Shown here in pieces: positions 4,645-5,752 of a DNA stretch of 5,752 bases. The number at the start of each line of letters is the position of its first letter. Position 1 is the first letter of the stretch. Made by a program: the position numbers and the translations under genes. Origin of the DNA: Nitrospirota bacterium (GTDB taxonomy: Bacteria; Nitrospirota_A; Leptospirillia; Leptospirillales; Leptospirillaceae). The stretch spans positions 1-5,752 of the forward strand of contig JAMCWZ010000024.1 of assembly GCA_023480765.1 (NCBI GenBank). The letters are read 5' to 3'. The notes under the pieces are model-generated. The model saw only the letters and a program-made list of their open reading frames with translations. It searched no databases and was not told the origin of the DNA.

Positions 4645-5703
4645 ATGAGGTTGCTTTCCAGGGATAACCGTCACGCACAAATCAACCGATCCGGGCGTCT
4701 TCTCCGGACAACAGCGGCTGTCATTGCCGGAATGGCGTTTTTGGCAACGGTGGAGGGAACCATGCCCCGCGTGTCGCAGGCGGCATCGACGGCCAAGGGA
4801 TGGGTCTTTCGTGACTCTTTGGGTGTGAGTGTGCCATTCAACGGCCTTTCGTTTGTATCCCCGACAGAAGGTTGGGTGACCGGTGCTTCCGGAACAATCC
4901 TCCATACGACAGACGGCGGAAAGAATTGGGTGGCCCAGAATTCGGGCACGACCCATTGGCTGCAGTCCGTCTCCTTTTCAGACGCGTCCCATGGCTGGAT
5001 TGCCGGGAATGACGGGACGATTCTGGCCACTTCTGATGGTGGACAAACCTGGTCTCCCCAGGACTCGGGTGTCAAGTTTGATCTTTACACCATCACGTTC
5101 CTGAATTCCCGGGAAGGATGGGCTGGAGGGTTTGCCGGTACGCTTCTCCATACGACAGATGGCGGGGCAACCTGGAACAAGGTCTCGACGGAAACGGCCC
5201 AGTGGATCATGAACATTTACTTCCTCAAGTCGAATCCGCAGAACGGCTGGGCTGTCGGTCAGGATGGACTCGTTCTTGTGACGAGGGACGGGGGAGCCAC
5301 CTGGACGAAGAAGAACAATTCCATTGCCAAGGATCTCTATGGCGTCTACTTCCGCGATGCGAATAACGGTTGGGCGGTCGGAACCCACGGGGTGATCCAG
5401 TTTACCGCCAACGGGGGTGACACCTGGACAATCCAGAACGGTCTCGGCCGCGGTCCTCTAGGGCGGGGCGTCGAGGGACGGGAACGGGAGCTCAATGACC
5501 TGCATGCCTCTATTTGCCTTGATGACAAAACAGGGTATGCTGTCGGAGTCCTGGGTCTGGTCATGAAAACCGTCGATGGCGGCAATCACTGGACGATCGT
5601 TCCTTGCGGGACAGGTCTGGACCTCTATAATATCGCCTTTCCGACCTCGTCGGACGGCTGGATCGTGGGTGTCGGCGGCATGATCCTTCATAAGGGAAGC
5701 TGA
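4645..5703 (+). CDS. Ycf48/HCF136-like exported seven-bladed beta-propeller protein
   Basis: A 352-residue protein. The N-terminus has a long basic n-region (1-21, several Arg), a hydrophobic core (about 22-36) and a probable cleavage site near SQA-AS (46/47), pointing to export. The mature part is a series of BNR-like repeats, each with a Gly-Trp/Tyr turn (76, 117, 158, 201, 242, 297, 338) and, in six of them, a DGGxxW-type motif (W95, W136, W177, W220, W261, W316), at about 41-residue spacing. Seven units fit the propeller of cyanobacterial Ycf48 and plant HCF136, which assist photosystem II assembly. Nothing in this window is photosynthetic; in non-phototrophs, proteins of this family are of unknown function and may act as periplasmic assembly or scaffold factors (inference). 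The fifth-to-sixth repeat interval is 55 residues because of an Arg/Gly-rich insertion (about 266-283). It is expressed from a consensus promoter, and a ribosome site downstream suggests an operon. Confidence 0.9.
   Translation: MRLLSRDNRHAQINRSGRLLRTTAAVIAGMAFLATVEGTMPRVSQAASTAKGWVFRDSLGVSVPFNGLSFVSPTEGWVTGASGTILHTTDGGKNWVAQNSGTTHWLQSVSFSDASHGWIAGNDGTILATSDGGQTWSPQDSGVKFDLYTITFLNSREGWAGGFAGTLLHTTDGGATWNKVSTETAQWIMNIYFLKSNPQNGWAVGQDGLVLVTRDGGATWTKKNNSIAKDLYGVYFRDANNGWAVGTHGVIQFTANGGDTWTIQNGLGRGPLGRGVEGRERELNDLHASICLDDKTGYAVGVLGLVMKTVDGGNHWTIVPCGTGLDLYNIAFPTSSDGWIVGVGGMILHKGS
4900..5165 (+). repeat. Near-identical 20-nt segments in blades 1 and 3 of the propeller gene
   Basis: The DNA at 4900-4919 and 5146-5165 agrees at 19 of 20 positions and encodes LHTTDGG in both. 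The other DGGxxW motifs in the gene use clearly different codons. This suggests relatively recent duplication of, or gene conversion between, these two repeats. Confidence 0.6.
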
Positions 5704-5744
5704 TCAGGGCATATTGAGAGGCCGAAGGCGGCCGGCTTCCCGAT

Positions 5745-5752
5745 GGAGGGAG
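5745..5752 (+). promoter_or_regulatory. Probable ribosome binding site of the next gene, just outside the window
   Basis: GGAGGGAG ends the window, 41 nt after the stop codon of the Ycf48-like gene. No T-rich terminator separates them; the GC-rich GCCG/CGGC hairpin at about 5721-5732 lacks a T-run. A plus-strand gene starting within about 10 nt of the right edge, in the same operon, is the likely reading. Confidence 0.5.

Noticed and set aside
4578..4667. Possible 29-codon leader peptide before the Ycf48-like gene
   Set aside because: The purine stretch directly abuts its ATG, leaving no room for a ribosome site, and the composition (Arg/Ser/Gly) looks random.

Overview
This window reads like ordinary chromosomal DNA of a Gram-negative bacterium with moderate-to-high GC (mid-50s per cent by eye). 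An outer-membrane-type beta-barrel protein, two proteins with export signals and a membrane sensor kinase support a two-membrane cell. The mix of a Ycf48-like propeller protein, a gamma carbonic anhydrase homologue and a large sensor kinase would suit an autotrophic Leptospirillum-like (Nitrospirota) bacterium. That taxonomic guess is an impression and was not tested by any search. I see no insertion sequence, tRNA, rRNA, CRISPR array or phage gene.

Left half, minus strand (1-2287): a gamma-class carbonic-anhydrase-like protein (GTG start at 2287) is followed 56 nt later by a two-transmembrane sensor histidine kinase. A further reading frame may start only 18 nt after the kinase stop codon and run off the window edge; a response regulator would be the expected partner there. 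These genes are probably one transcription unit reading leftwards.

Middle (2288-4147), plus strand: a divergent intergenic region with a perfect TTTTTGCA-N7-TGCAAAAA dyad separates the carbonic anhydrase homologue from a HAD-superfamily hydrolase. The hydrolase carries the uncommon DFNGV form of motif I. A 221-nt gap with a CRP-like half-site pair precedes a small exported beta-barrel-type protein with a serine-rich linker. That unit ends in a strong intrinsic terminator at 4106-4147.

Right part (4148-5752), plus strand: about 320 nt without a convincing gene hold two inverted repeats. Then comes a textbook sigma-70 promoter (TTGACA-17-TATAAT), a leader of about 140 nt and a gene for a Ycf48/HCF136-like seven-bladed propeller protein with an export signal. 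A strong Shine-Dalgarno sequence at the right edge suggests that another gene of the same operon begins just outside.

The most interesting leads are the consensus promoter with a near-palindrome in its spacer driving the propeller gene, the circularly closed seven-blade pattern of that protein with an Arg/Gly-rich insertion, the Asp-to-Asn change in the HAD motif I, and the dyad between the divergent genes. I do not see a demonstrably new system.
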